NCBI GenBank assembly: GCA_037447655.1
Contig: JBBHKE010001452.1
Location: 1-64,000 of the forward strand
Direction of reading: 5' to 3'
Origin: Zygnema cylindricum
Lineage: Eukaryota; Streptophyta; Zygnematophyceae; Zygnematales; Zygnemataceae
DNA: 64,000 bases
Position 1 is the stretch's first letter. Each line of letters opens with the position of its first letter. This document shows positions 45,474 to 56,545 of this stretch, piece after piece. The notes beneath the pieces were generated by a model. That model had not been told where the DNA came from. It saw only the letters and a list, made by a program, of their open reading frames with translations, and searched no databases. Position numbers and translations under genes: made by a program.

Positions 45474-48400
45474 AGAGCGAGGGAGGGAGAGAGCGAGGGA
45501 GAGGGAGAGGGAGGGAGAGGGGGGGAGAGAGGGAGGGAGGGAAAGGGAGAGGGAGGGAGAGGGTGGAGGGAGAAAGTGAGGGAGGGAGAGAGAGAGGGAG
45601 AGGTAGAGGGAGAGGGAGGAAGAGGGAGAGGGAGAGGGAGGGAGAGGGAGAGGGAATGGGGAGAGGGAGAGGGAATGGGGAGAGGGGAGGGGAGAGCGAG
45701 GACATGGGAGAACGGGGGGGGGGAGAAGGGGAGAGGGGGAAAGAGGGAGAGAGCGAGGGAGGGAGAGAGCGAGGGAGGGAGAGAGCGAGGGAGAGAGCGA
45801 GGGAGGGAGAGGGGAGGGGAGAGGGAGGGAGAGGGAGAGGGAGGGAGAGGGGGAGGGAGGGAGGGAGGGAGGGAGAGGGAGGGAAAGGGAGAGGGAAGGA
45901 ATGGGGAGAGGGAGGACATGGGAGAACGTGGGGGAGGGAGAGGGGGAGAGAGGGAGAGGGGGAGAGGGGGAAAGAGGGAGAGAGCGAGGGAGGGAGAGAG
46001 CAAGGGAGGGTGAGAGCGAGGGAGGGAGAGGGAGATAGAGGGAGAGGGAGGGAGAGAGAGAGGGAGGGAGAGAGAGAGGGAGGGAGAGGGAGAGGGAGGG
46101 AGAGGGAGGGGGAGGGTAAGAGAGGAAGAGGGAGGGGGAGGGAGAGGGAGGGGGAGGGTAAGAGAAAGAGGGAGAGAAAGAGGAAGAGGGGGAGAGGGGG
46201 AGGGGAAGGGAAAGCGGAGAGGGAGGGAACGGGAGAGGGAGGGGAAAAGAGGGAGAGAGCGAGGGAGGGAGAGAGCGAGGGAGGGAGAGAGCGAGGGAGG
46301 GAGAGAGCAAGGGTGGGAGAGAGCGAGGGAGGGAGAGAGCGAGGGAGGGAGAGGGAGAGGGAGAGGGAGAGGGAGAGGGAGGGAGAGAGGGAGAGGGAGG
46401 GAGAGGGAGGGGGAGGGTAAGAGAGGAAGAGGGAGGGGGAGGGAGAGGGAGGGGGAGGGTAAGCGAAAGTGGGAGAGAAAGAGGAAGAGGGGGAGAGAGG
46501 GAGGGGAAGGAAAAGCGGAGAGGGAGGTAACGGGAGAGGGAGGGGGAAAGAGGGAGAGAGCGAGCGAGGGATAGAGCGAGGGAGGGAGAGAGCGAGGATG
46601 GGAGAGAGCGAGGGAGGGAGAGAGCAAGGGAGGGAGAGAGCAAGGGAGGGAGAGGGAGAGGGAGAGGGAGAGGGAGAGGGAGAGGGCGGGAGGGAGAGGG
46701 AGAGGGAGAGGGAGAGGGAGAGGGAGAGGGAGGGAAAGGGAGAGGGAGGGAGAGAGGGAGAGGGAGGGAGAGAGGGAGAGGGAGGGAGATGGAGAGGGAG
46801 GGAAGGGGGAGAGGGAGGGGGAGGGCGAGGACATGGGAGAACGGGGGGGCGGAGAGGAGGAAAGGGGGAGAGGGGGAAACGGGAGAGGGGAAAAGAGGGA
46901 GAGAGCGAGGGAGGGAGAGAGCGAGGGAGAGGGAGAGGGAGAGGGAGGGAGAGGGAGGGAGAGGGAGAGGGAGAGGGAGAGGGAGAGGGATGGAGAGTGG
47001 GAGAGGGAGGGAGAGGGAGAGGGAGGGAAGGGGGAGAGGGAGGGGGAGGGAAGGGGGAGAGGGAGGGGGAGGGCGAGGACATGGGAGAACGGGGGGGAGG
47101 GAGAGGAGGAAAGGGGGAGAGGGGGAAACGGGAGAGGGGGAAAGAGGGAGAGAGCGAGGGAGGGATAGAGCGAAAGAGGGAGAGAGCGAGGGAGGGAGAG
47201 AGTGAGGGAGGGAAAGGGAGTGGGAGAGGGAGGGAGAGGGAGAAGGAGGGAGAGGGAGAGGGAGGGCGAGAACATGGGTGAACGGGGGGGAGGGAGAGGA
47301 GGAAAGGGGGAGAGGGGGAAACGGGAGAGGGGGAAAGAGGGAGAGAGCGAGGGAGGGAGAGAGTGAGGGAGGGAGAGAGCGAGGAAGGGAGACGGAGAGG
47401 GAGAGAGAGAGGGAGAGGGAGGGAGAGGGAGAGGGAGAGGGAGAGGGAGGGAAAGGGAGAGTGAGGGAGAGAGGTAGTTGGAGGGAGAGGTAGAGGGAGA
47501 GGGAGGGAGAGGGAGGGAGAGGGAGGGAGAGGGAGAGGGAGAGGGAGAGGGAGAGGGAGGGAAAGGGAGAGGGAGGGAGAGAGGGAGAGGGAGGGAGAGG
47601 GAGATGGAGGGAAGGGTGAGAGGGAGGGGGAGGGCGAGAACATGGGTGAACGGGGGGGAGGGAGAGGAGGAAAGGGGGAGAGGGGGAAAGAGGGAGAGAG
47701 CGAGGGAGGGAGAGAGTGAGGGAGGGAGAGAGCGAGGAAGGGAGAGGGAGAGGGAGAGAGAGAGGGAGGAAGAGAGGGAGATGGAGGGAGAGGGAGAGGG
47801 AGGGAAGGGGGGAGGGAGGGGGAGGGCGAGGACATAAGAGAACGGGGGGGAGGGAGAGGAGGAAAGGGGGAGAGGGGGAAACGGGAGAGTTGGAAAGAGG
47901 GAGAGAGCGAGGGAGGGAGAGAGCGAGGGAGGGAGAGGGAGGGAGAGGGAGAGGGAGGGAGAGGGAGTGGGAGAGGGAGGGGGAGGGGGAGGGGCAGAAG
48001 AGCAGGAGCAGAGGGAGAGGAGCAGAGGGAGAGGGGAGGGAGAGTGGGGAGAGGGAGAGGGGGGAGCAGAGGGAGAGAGATGGAGAGGGTGAGGAATAGG
48101 TGGAGAGAGGGGAAGAGGGAGGGAGAGGGAAAAAGAGAGGGAGACGGAGAAGGAGAGGGAGAGGGAGAAGGAGAGGGAGAGGGAGAAGGAGAGGGAGAGG
48201 GCGGAGGAGAGGGTGACAGGGAGGGATAGGGAGAGAGAGCGAGAGGAAGGGGGAGGGGAAGAGGGAGAGGAGGAAGGGGGAGGGGAGGTTGAGGGAGAGG
48301 TGGAGAGAGGGGGATAGGGATAGGGGAAGGCAGAGGGAGAGGGAGAGGAGGGAGAGGAAGGGGGGGGGAAGAGGAAGAGGGGGGATTGGGAGGGGGAGGG

Positions 48401-48780
48401 GGAGGGAGGTGGAAAGACGAGGATAGGGAGAGAGGGAGGGAGAGAGAGCACTAGAATAGAGAGGGATAGGGTGAGGAAGAGGTGGAGAGAGGGAGAGGGA
48501 GAGGGAAAGGGAGAGGGAGAGGGAGAGGGAGAGGGAGAGGGAGAGGGAGAGGGAGGGGGAGGGGGAGGGGGAGGGGGAGGGGGAGGGGGAGGGGGAGAGG
48601 GGGAGAGGGAGAGGGAGGAGAGGGAGAGGGGGAGATGGGGAGGGAGAGGGAGAGGGAGAGTGTGGGAGAGGGTGAGGAAGAGGTGGAGAGAGGGGAAGAG
48701 GGAGGGAGAGGATGAAGGAGAGGGAGAGGGCGAGGGAGAGGGCGATGGAGGGAGAGAGAGCGATGGAGTGGGAGGAGGGC
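45474..48780 (+). repeat. GA-rich array, right half, with higher-order repeats
   Basis: 3.3 kb almost purely purine on the plus strand. Near the copia junction it continues the GAGCGAGGGAGGGAGA units of the left half. Further in, longer units are marked by ACATGGG(A/T)GAACG near 45702, 45916, 46831, 47079, 47272, 47640 and 47832 (spacings 214, 915, 248, 193, 368, 192), and by GGGTAAG blocks near 46115 and 46418. The distal end drifts into GGGGGA and GGAGAG simple repeats with a few T-containing blocks. Confidence 0.95.
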
Positions 48781-48783
48781 TGC

Positions 48784-50943
48784 CAGAAAATTAAAGGACT
48801 GCCATCTAAGCAACAATAAAATACCCGCTTTTTATTTCTTTGTTTCCTCTTTTTTTTCTGTCTTATATCCCCATTTTTTTGCCCTATTTTTATATTCCTT
48901 TTCCTATTTTCACCTTTCCTATTTCTCCTTTTTTTCTTTTTTTTCTCTGTTACAGTTTTTTTGGGTTTTTGACGGAGAATTTTTGTAATGAATATTTATT
49001 TTTTTCAATTTTGAAAGTTCTATTTTACAGTTTTTAAATTTTTCATTTTTTCATTTTCAAAGTGTTTTATTTTTTAGGACTTCTTTATTTTTTAGTTTGA
49101 GTGTTAAAGAAACTGTCGGGTTTATGGTTTATTGAGTTTTGTCTTATTTTAATTCTGTCGGTTTCTAATAGACGAGTTTCCAATTTGAATATAGAATTTA
49201 AAACGAAAAGAAAAATTGAAGAAAAGGAAAAAGTAAAAAAGGAAATATCTAGTGATTGATATCGAATATAATTTTTATTCATTTCAATAAAAGCTTTTTT
49301 TGTATTTGTATTTTTTTTTAAGTTTTAAAAACAAAAAATAACAAAAAAAAATGTGGATAAAAAGTTTTTAAATAAATAAGAAGAGATGTATGGTAAACTG
49401 AAACTGAAAAGATGGTTAAAGTTTTGAGCATATATATAATAATATTCAAAAGGATGCTTTTAACGAAGAAAATTAAAAAAAAAAAAAAAAAAACAGTTTA
49501 TTAGATCAAGATTTATATTGACCACCTTCGACAAAGAAAACAAATAACAAAAATGAAAAATAAATAAAAATAGTAAACCATGGACACAAGCATTCTAGTA
49601 AAAAGAGGGGATAAAAAAAAACATAAAAAAAATAATAAAAAAATCAAAAATAACAACAAAAATAAAGTAACAATAGAATCAACAAATTCCTCATCTAAAA
49701 AATCAATGAATGCAATAAATAAATTTTTCCTATTTTTATAAAAAAAATCCAGAAGCTCTACCTTAAAACAAAAGTCCTTTCTAAAAGAAGAAAAAAATGC
49801 CTTCCACACTAATTAATTATATCTCAATTATTGAAATATTTAGTGCGTATTTTTTACATATTTTTATAATATCCCACTTATTAAAATTCTACATAAAAAA
49901 CTTATCGCTTTAAAAAACTTGTTCTTATCTAATTTTACAAGTTTTTGTCCATCTCTAAAAAAAAAAATACTTAGAAAAAGAAGAAGAGCAAAAATAATAA
50001 AATAAACAAAGCAAAAGAAAACAAGAAAAAAAAAAGACACCTGTTGTACATTTGAGGACAAAACACTTGTTACTAAATAAAGAAAAAAAAAATCCAAATC
50101 GACTCCTGACCTCCAGAAATAATAAAAAGAAAGTAAAATAAAAAAAATCTAATAAAATAAACGAAGATAAGATTAAAATAAAAAAAAATCGATGCCTATA
50201 ATAAAAAAATGAAGATAAAAAACTAAGAAAATATGAATTTGAATAACGATATGAATTTCAATGACAATACTAGCACGTTTGTTTGACTTCAAAAAGAAAA
50301 AGAAAAAAAAAAAAAACAAATAAAAAAAATATCAGTGCTAATTTTCACAATCTTGAAAAGATTGAAAATAGATGAAAAGTAGAAAATAAAACCAACAAAT
50401 AAAACGATGAAATAATTTTCCTCCCAAATCTCGATTTCAAGACATTGATTGAAGCCTTTCCAAAATCCATTTTTCAAATTTCTTGTCGCATCACATTTCT
50501 TCGATTTCCGATTTCCGATTTTTTCCAGTTTCCTATTTTTCTTTGCTTTCCCAATTTTTTTATTTCTTCCTTTTACCGTAAAATAGTCAAAATTGAAAAT
50601 GGAGAATTTCGCCTCGGGCTTTCCACAAACACATTCCGAATTAAAAATAAATCAAAATAGGAAAAAAGTAAAATAGGTATTTTGATGTAAAAGTAATCCT
50701 TTCGTCCTTCTCGAAAAGTCTAAAAAAAGAAAGAGCTTCGTCGAATGAAAAAATCTTGGTCGAATAAAAAAACTTCGTCAAATAAAAAAACCTCGTCCAA
50801 AAAAAGGACGTCATCCAAAAACAAACTCCGTCGAAAAAAAAACCAGCGGAAAAAAGTCAAAATCTCCGAAAAAATTCCTTAAAATCACACAATCTTGATA
50901 ACGGAAATGCCATTTTTTTACGTTTATCTTCGTTTGTTTCCAT
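48784..50943. other. AT-rich low-complexity DNA downstream of the second paralogue
   Basis: Long A and T runs. A pyrimidine block ends in GTTACAG at 48950-48956 like a splice acceptor, but I see no exon after it. AATAAA-like signals occur near 48815. The part next to 50943 would be the 3' UTR of the minus-strand gene. No coding region recognised. Confidence 0.4.
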
Positions 50944-52470
50944 TCAAAGTCGCAGTTCCAAATCAACTGTAACGGAAACGGAAGGTTTTCCCCACATAGA
51001 AACGTTTCGCTCTGTAATGCCACCTGTCAGATTCTCAGTCGTCCCAAATCCTCCTCCTCCTCTCTTCCCTACTCCTCCCTTCCAATTTGTCTTTTTCCCG
51101 GAGAGGTAGCCATAACCACAAGTCAAGGGGGGAGAGGCAGAGGTTCTTCGCATCTTCTTAAACTCAGGGGAGTAATCGACTCGAGAGGGAGAGGCAGAAG
51201 GAGAAGGAGAGGGAGAGAGAGCAGGAGAGAGAGAGGGAGAGAGAGAAAAAAAGTCTACAGTTTCAGTTTTGTCTGATTCTCCGATTTTCTCCGAAAACGG
51301 AACGGAGGGAGGGTTCCATGTGGCAGATGTTGCCTGAGGGGAAGTGGTATAAACTGACGACGGGAAAACTGAACCGATTTCCGTTCCGTTCTGTTCTGTT
51401 TTGAAGTTCCCGCCCAATGGAGGACAAGAACTAGGAAAAGGCCCAAAAGAAAGAGGAGGAGGAGGAGAGGGAGAAGGAGGAGAAGGACAACCGGACGCCA
51501 TAGATTTTCCTCGAATACAATTTTGTCCGAAAACGGAACACATAAACATACAACATGCCGTTCCGTTTAACGGAGAAACCCCAAAATTCTCCTCCATAGA
51601 AACCTGACCACCTCCTCCTCCCTCTCCTCCTCCCTCTCCTCCCTCTCCTTTCTGACCGAGAAATGGAGATTTTTTTTTGATGGTTTTTAAGATTTGGGCA
51701 ATCTTGGCCATAGTGACGTCAGGTGACACGTCAGCGGCAAGTCGAGACGAAAAAGGGGGAGAGAGGAAGGAGAGACAGGCAGCCATTAAATCACTTTTAG
51801 AGAGAGGTTTCCGAGGGGGTCCGGAAATTCTCCTCCCTCCACTCCATTTATTGTTTTCTCCTCCGAAACTGTTTTGGGTGTTTCCATGTTCTCCGTAATT
51901 CCGTTTGACTCCTCGATGGCCGCTAGCGGACGAAACAGCGGGGGAACTGTAAGCGGAACTGGGGGGAGATCTTTCTAAACCCGTTCCGTTTCCGTTTCCG
52001 TTTCCGTTTCCGTTTCCGTTGCCGTTGCCGTTTCCGTTTCCGTTTCCGTTTCCGTTTCCGTTTCCGTTTCCGTTACTCGTAACGGAAGACCTGCTTCCTC
52101 CCAAGCCTTCCTCGCTCCATTCCGTTCCGTTACCGATTCCGTAACTGAACTTGGTTCTGTTTTTGTCCTCTTCTGCAGCTTTTGTCGTTTTCTTCTCCCA
52201 TTTGTCCGACTCTTCCGGATTGGTCGGATTGGTCGAATTCTGGGATGTCAATTTAGATGCCACGTGGCACTTGGGAGATTTTTTGTCTTTAGTGGCCATG
52301 TCTTTTTCGGAATATTCTTTGCAGAGGAGGCTCCAAAGATCGCTCTCTCTCGGAGTGACAGCTGGCGGCGCTACAGGACAAAAGCGGAGATTTTCTTCGA
52401 ATTTTGGGAAAATGTTTGAATAATTTCCGGAAGAAGGTAAAATTGTCGACATTTTTTTTTTGGGAAACAA
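50944..52470 (-). CDS. SDLWSLLC-box / C-terminal LxLxL protein, paralogue 2
   Basis: A single open frame gives 508 aa; a second ATG six codons later (52452) is equally plausible. SDLWSLLC lies at residues 43-50, followed by KEY, then KDKKSP, paralleling RQF and DKDPKTP in the gene at 30421. Residues about 132-162 are a Gly-Asn repeat encoded by an AACGGA/AACGGC hexamer tract. Later come Gly/Glu-rich and Ser/Pro-rich low-complexity blocks and a cysteine-containing patch (CCMFMCSVFGQNC). The protein ends VTVDLELRL, an LxLxL terminus as in plant EAR repressors such as SUPERMAN-type factors, but no zinc finger is present. I see no known catalytic or DNA-binding domain, and the family is not one I recognise. 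Gene orientation is convergent with its paralogue. The regulator role is inferred only from the C-terminal motif. Confidence 0.75.
   Translation of the reverse strand: MFPKKKMSTILPSSGNYSNIFPKFEENLRFCPVAPPAVTPRESDLWSLLCKEYSEKDMATKDKKSPKCHVASKLTSQNSTNPTNPEESDKWEKKTTKAAEEDKNRTKFSYGIGNGTEWSEEGLGGSRSSVTSNGNGNGNGNGNGNGNGNGNGNGNGNGNGNGTGLERSPPSSAYSSPAVSSASGHRGVKRNYGEHGNTQNSFGGENNKWSGGRRISGPPRKPLSKSDLMAACLSFLSPPFSSRLAADVSPDVTMAKIAQILKTIKKKSPFLGQKGEGGEGGGEGGGGGQVSMEENFGVSPLNGTACCMFMCSVFGQNCIRGKSMASGCPSPPSPSPPPPLSFGPFPSSCPPLGGNFKTEQNGTEIGSVFPSSVYTTSPQATSATWNPPSVPFSEKIGESDKTETVDFFSLSPSLSPALSPSPSPSASPSRVDYSPEFKKMRRTSASPPLTCGYGYLSGKKTNWKGGVGKRGGGGFGTTENLTGGITERNVSMWGKPSVSVTVDLELRL
51985..52075 (-). repeat. 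Hexanucleotide (GGAAAC) tract encoding Gly-Asn
   Basis: On the coding strand, repeated AACGGA and AACGGC units give an NG run. The repeat is in frame, so length changes of whole units alter only the run length. Confidence 0.9.
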
Positions 52471-53170
52471 AAAAAGGAGAAGGAAAAAAAAAAGGAAAAT
52501 TTGAAAAAAAAGAGAAGAAAAAAAAGAAAAAGGAAAGGGAAAAAAAAAACTGAAGGAAAATTGGAAATGTGTACGGACAGAGAAAGAGACAAAAAAGAAA
52601 GATTCACTACGTATTTAAAATTGTGTCGAGGAATAAATTTTCCATTAGATTGAAATAATAAAAAATAAAAAATAAAAAACTGGTTAAGTTTTTTAATTGA
52701 ACTGACTGAATCTTTTTTTCCCTCTCTCTCTCCTCTCCTTTTGGTATTCTTCCCCCTCTCTCTCTCTCTCGCTCTCTCTCTCTCCCCCCCTCTTTACCTT
52801 CCCTTTCGTAGTTTTGTCTTCTTTGTACATTTTCGCTTTCGACTTTCCCTCTATTTGTGCTGAACTCCACTTACTTGTCACAAAACGACAAAATAGCGGC
52901 AGGTGTACCTAGGAGGTACAGATACTTCTGTTCCTGTGGATGTACTTTTTGTACCTTTAAATGACGGAATCTTCTGTGTTATAGGTACGGATGGACCGCC
53001 GGTCTTTAGCTGCGAGAGGTCGTTTGTCGTTTTCCGCCGACCAGATGGTTGCGGAGACCAGGCTACCCCGAAAATGTCGGCGGATGAAGAGATTCTGTAC
53101 GGTACCGTACATCCCGGGTATTTCTGGGTGCAAGCGGACAACAGGACAGAAATTTGTCGTTTTCGGTAAT
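52471..53170 (-). promoter_or_regulatory. Presumed promoter/5' UTR of the 52470 gene
   Basis: Upstream on the minus strand are a TTTAAATAC sequence near 52615, a GA/CT tract at 52727-52796, and three AAAACGACAAA motifs near 52881, 53021 and 53153. The GA tract and AAAACGACAAA motifs also occur in front of the paralogue at 30421. Start sites are not known. Confidence 0.4.
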
Positions 53171-54073
53171 TAGACTCTGGGGCCGAACTGGTAACAGAAT
53201 TTTTACACGTGCGTGTGAATACGATTCCACACGTGTGACAGATGACGAATAGTTAACTTTTAGATAGACACGTATTTGTCCGTAAAATACGGATTTTGAG
53301 CGTGCATGACCTGTCAGCCGTCGATTTTCAGCGATTCCAGAGTCACGCCGAAAATCTATGCAATTAATTCTTATTTAGTGTCAACATCCAGATTTTGGAA
53401 GATTCGACAGTTTCAAGGGGGAGAAGATCGTCTCTTCTGCACGTTCTAAAGATTCTCGTACGGTCACAAGAGAATCGTACGAACATGGGAGAATCTAAGA
53501 CTTCGTTGACAGAAGTTTTTTCCCAGGCGGCAGCAGAAACGCCACCCGATATTCAGCCGATATTGGGGAATCTGGAAATCATTGGCGGGATAACACCGAA
53601 AAGCTATCTGTACGACAGCCACGTGCGCCGTCCTTTATCTAAATGTTCTACGCGTTGTGCGATTGGTTGATTGCTGACCCGTGATATAGAAAGATACGAT
53701 TTTGTACGATAAACCGTACCAATGGATAAAATAATGCTGCTTTGCTCAATGTCAAACGCGCACGTCTACAGTATTTGGATTCCCGAGGCGGAGGTACGAC
53801 CGCTTCGCCTCTCACAATGTGCGAGTGAGGTATTTTAGTTAAATGTTGCAAACACAGCCTATATTTTCTAGGTACACACCCAGGCTGATATGTTATGTAG
53901 AATAGATATACGGTGCAACTTCGTTTTGAAACCGAGGGCGGTCATGACGGCTAAATTTAAATACTAACGGCTGCTGATTTATTCCGTCCGCTGGAAATTG
54001 TCAATTTAAAAGTGATAAGAACTATTTGAATACCAATCAAGTTTACAAACATACTCGCTCAACCAAACTACTA
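53171..54073. other. Unannotated, no gene seen
   Basis: GTAC-rich DNA with a 91-codon plus-strand frame at 53395-53670 lacking motifs. No bounded element. Confidence 0.3.
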
Positions 54074-54491
54074 CACCGCCAATCGTTATTAGCGTACATG
54101 ACGCTAATTGGGGTACCCCTTTTTTTGGGGCAAATCCTCAAATAGAATAAAGTACGCTAAATGTTTCTGCACGTTATTTGAGGTACCCGCTCAATGGTTC
54201 ATAACGTAATTTGTGCCTCCATAGTGTACGGCTATCAATCTGTACTATTCGTACTTTCAAATTTAAGTACAAAAATAATAATATATAATTGCGTAAATAT
54301 TTTTCGGCATACAGATGTCAAAAGCGGAGCTTTGAGCAGTACATCTACATGTTTAGTGGAACATATTATGTGCGAAATTTTTACAAGCAGTTTACAATTA
54401 GAGTACATGATAATTGTACCATATTCGAAAAACAATTTACGCAATCGCTAATTGTTTCATTACACTATATTTTTATTGTAATGGGTTCACG
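54074..54491. mobile_element. CACCG-type MITE, long class, right end eroded
   Basis: CACCGCCAATCGTTATTAGCG after TA, then GGGGTACCCC and TGCGTAAATATTTT(T/C)CGGCATAC blocks shared with 58221-58738. The right terminus is degraded (TAATGGGTTCACG) and meets the next element directly. Confidence 0.6.
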
Positions 54492-54835
54492 TAGTGTTGG
54501 GTATCGGGTAAATTCATATGTGATAATTCCGATGTTGATGTCTCGAATCGATCGGCAATTCCTCGATATATCGTGCCGGACCACATAAATTTCGCGATAT
54601 ATATCGCAAAATGGGTGTCGACATTCCTAGAGCGAAAAAATCGTGCGATACCCCGAGGCCGGTAAAATCGAAAAAAATGAAAATTTTCATTTTTTTTTAC
54701 TGCCTCGATATATCGGCGATACGATATATCGCGATAATTTGGTTTTCAATATAACGAAGTGATATATCGATTATCGGGTACTTGAAATTCGATATATATC
54801 GAATATCGGCAAAAGGTCCTCGATACCCAACACTA
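54492..54835. mobile_element. hAT-like MITE (TAGTGTTGGG termini)
   Basis: TAGTGTTGGGTATCGGG at the left and CTCGATACCCAACACTA at the right are inverted repeats, relatives of 3828 and 59611. The interior is ATATATCG-rich. No matching 8-bp flanks. Confidence 0.65.
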
Positions 54836-55936
54836 CAAACTACATCGCCCATAGATATTAGTGTTGAGGATTTATTAATCTTAACGCGAAACTATAATGT
54901 ACAACAATAATTCAATGCACAAAAACGTGGCACATTGTAGTCCGCACCATAATATAGCGTAGTTAACATTTATCATTTTCGGTCGAGAAAGCTTACACCG
55001 AAATATTGTTATTTACTCTAATTACTAAGATAATAATACACTACCAATGCTATTAGAATTATTACTAAAAACATTTAGGGTTTACAGTTTTAGGTAGGAT
55101 AAAACGTAGAAATCATAAATAACGTTTTAAATTGGATTTAAAATCCATAATGTTGATCACCAATGTGTAGTTGATACATGGCTACATCTATAAATTGACT
55201 ATTATCAAAAGGTGCCACAATAAACATAATTTAACATTAATATTTTCACTTAAATATGTAACATTAAGGGTGTGTAAAGTGCATATTGTAGATGCATGTT
55301 TAAATTTAGGGCGCGTATCATATTGCGTAGAAATACTATTTTAATATAGAAATTGTACCACAAATATATTCCCCTATATATTACAAATACACTCGAGCTA
55401 TATTTTTTGTAAATAAGAAAATTCATAAGCCTAAATTCGTTTGCCCTCTCAAAATGTTTTTAATATACAAGTTTGAACATAAATTGGAACAAACAATTAT
55501 GGATTGCGACTATGTGGCAACTACCTATGAAGTCACGTTCACCCAAACTTTTACGAGGAGTTGTACGATTTTTTGCTACCCTTTGCTTAAGCGAAAAAGA
55601 AATGCATGTGTCACCATGTTAAAAGACAAAAAAAATGTGCTCTCCACGAAATTCTAAAAAGGATTGCTAGGTATGCTTTACTGTTTTTCAAACTCCAATT
55701 GGGAAAAAACATTGGAGAAGTGTAATAAAATTCCGTAAAACTCATACGGGCTCACTAAATCACAAATATTCATTCGGATTTGCACTAAATAGTGGAATGT
55801 GTATGTAAAAACATTATCGATTATCATACAATTTTATGTGCAATTTTTTTTTCCTACATTTTACAAACCAATTATAAAACAAGTGCCATTTATAGAGATT
55901 AGCCAATGTTGTGTCATTTAGCCAACATGTTCAATA
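54836..55936. other. Unannotated, with a possible MITE fragment at its left
   Basis: CTACATCGCCCATAGATATTAGTG near 54840 resembles an eroded CACCG terminus. The rest is AT-rich with no gene. Confidence 0.3.
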
Positions 55937-56154
55937 CACCATGTATCGCTATTAGTGATAATAATTTTTTCACCACTTTAAACATCTTTTATCCGTACAC
56001 ATTTGCCCGATTTTCCATTTGAGACCGCCAATCTGAAGCTAAGAATCTTACCTTTCAATAGCAACCATTGGATCCGCAATCCGACATGTGTGTACAGAGA
56101 AAAGATGTGTTAGGAGACTAAAAAAGCATTAACACTAATAGCGATTCACGGTGT
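55937..56154. mobile_element. CACCATG/CACGGTG MITE, 216-bp class
   Basis: Begins CACCATGTATCGCTATTAG, ends CTAATAGCGATTCACGGTG, TA on both sides. The arms and loop match 4210-4425. Confidence 0.75.
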
Positions 56155-56329
56155 ACCTGTCGACTAAAGTGCTAAACACTTTATAGGTAAGTTAGGAGTC
56201 TTTTAACTTTAATGCCAACCTTTACATTTCCTTTGTTAAGTAGTAAATCCAAAGGTAATTAATTGCCTTCTTTCACGTAGTGATGTCAAAATTGAAAAAA
56301 AAAAAAAAAACTAAAAATGTCCAACACTA

Positions 56330-56545
56330 CACCGCACATCGTTATTACTGTTATTAACTCTAATTTGGGTTCTTAAAATCTTGATTTTTTCCCGCAATTA
56401 GTATACATGATTTACGAAATTAAATTAGCAACGCTATTTAAGGACGTGGACCATAATCTGCCACGTTTCTTGCACTAAATTAGAATCAATAATACTATTT
56501 TTTTTTACGCTATTTAAACTTTGACACTAATAACGATGCGCGGTG
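56330..56545. mobile_element. CACCG-type MITE, 200-bp variant
   Basis: TA-flanked CACCGCACATCGTTATTAC to CACTAATAACGATGCGCGGTG. Shares ACGTGGACCATAATCTGCC with 11671-11869. Confidence 0.75.

Noticed and set aside
45440-48451. A 1003-codon Ser/Pro/Leu-rich open frame on the minus strand, plus other long frames in the GA arrays
   Set aside because: A nearly pure purine/pyrimidine duplex cannot form stop codons, and the 16-bp repeat gives a trivially periodic peptide. The frame runs straight into the copia LTR, so it is not a gene.
48840-49080. Exon after the acceptor-like GTTACAG at 48956
   Set aside because: Following frames are short, extremely T-rich and without coding character.
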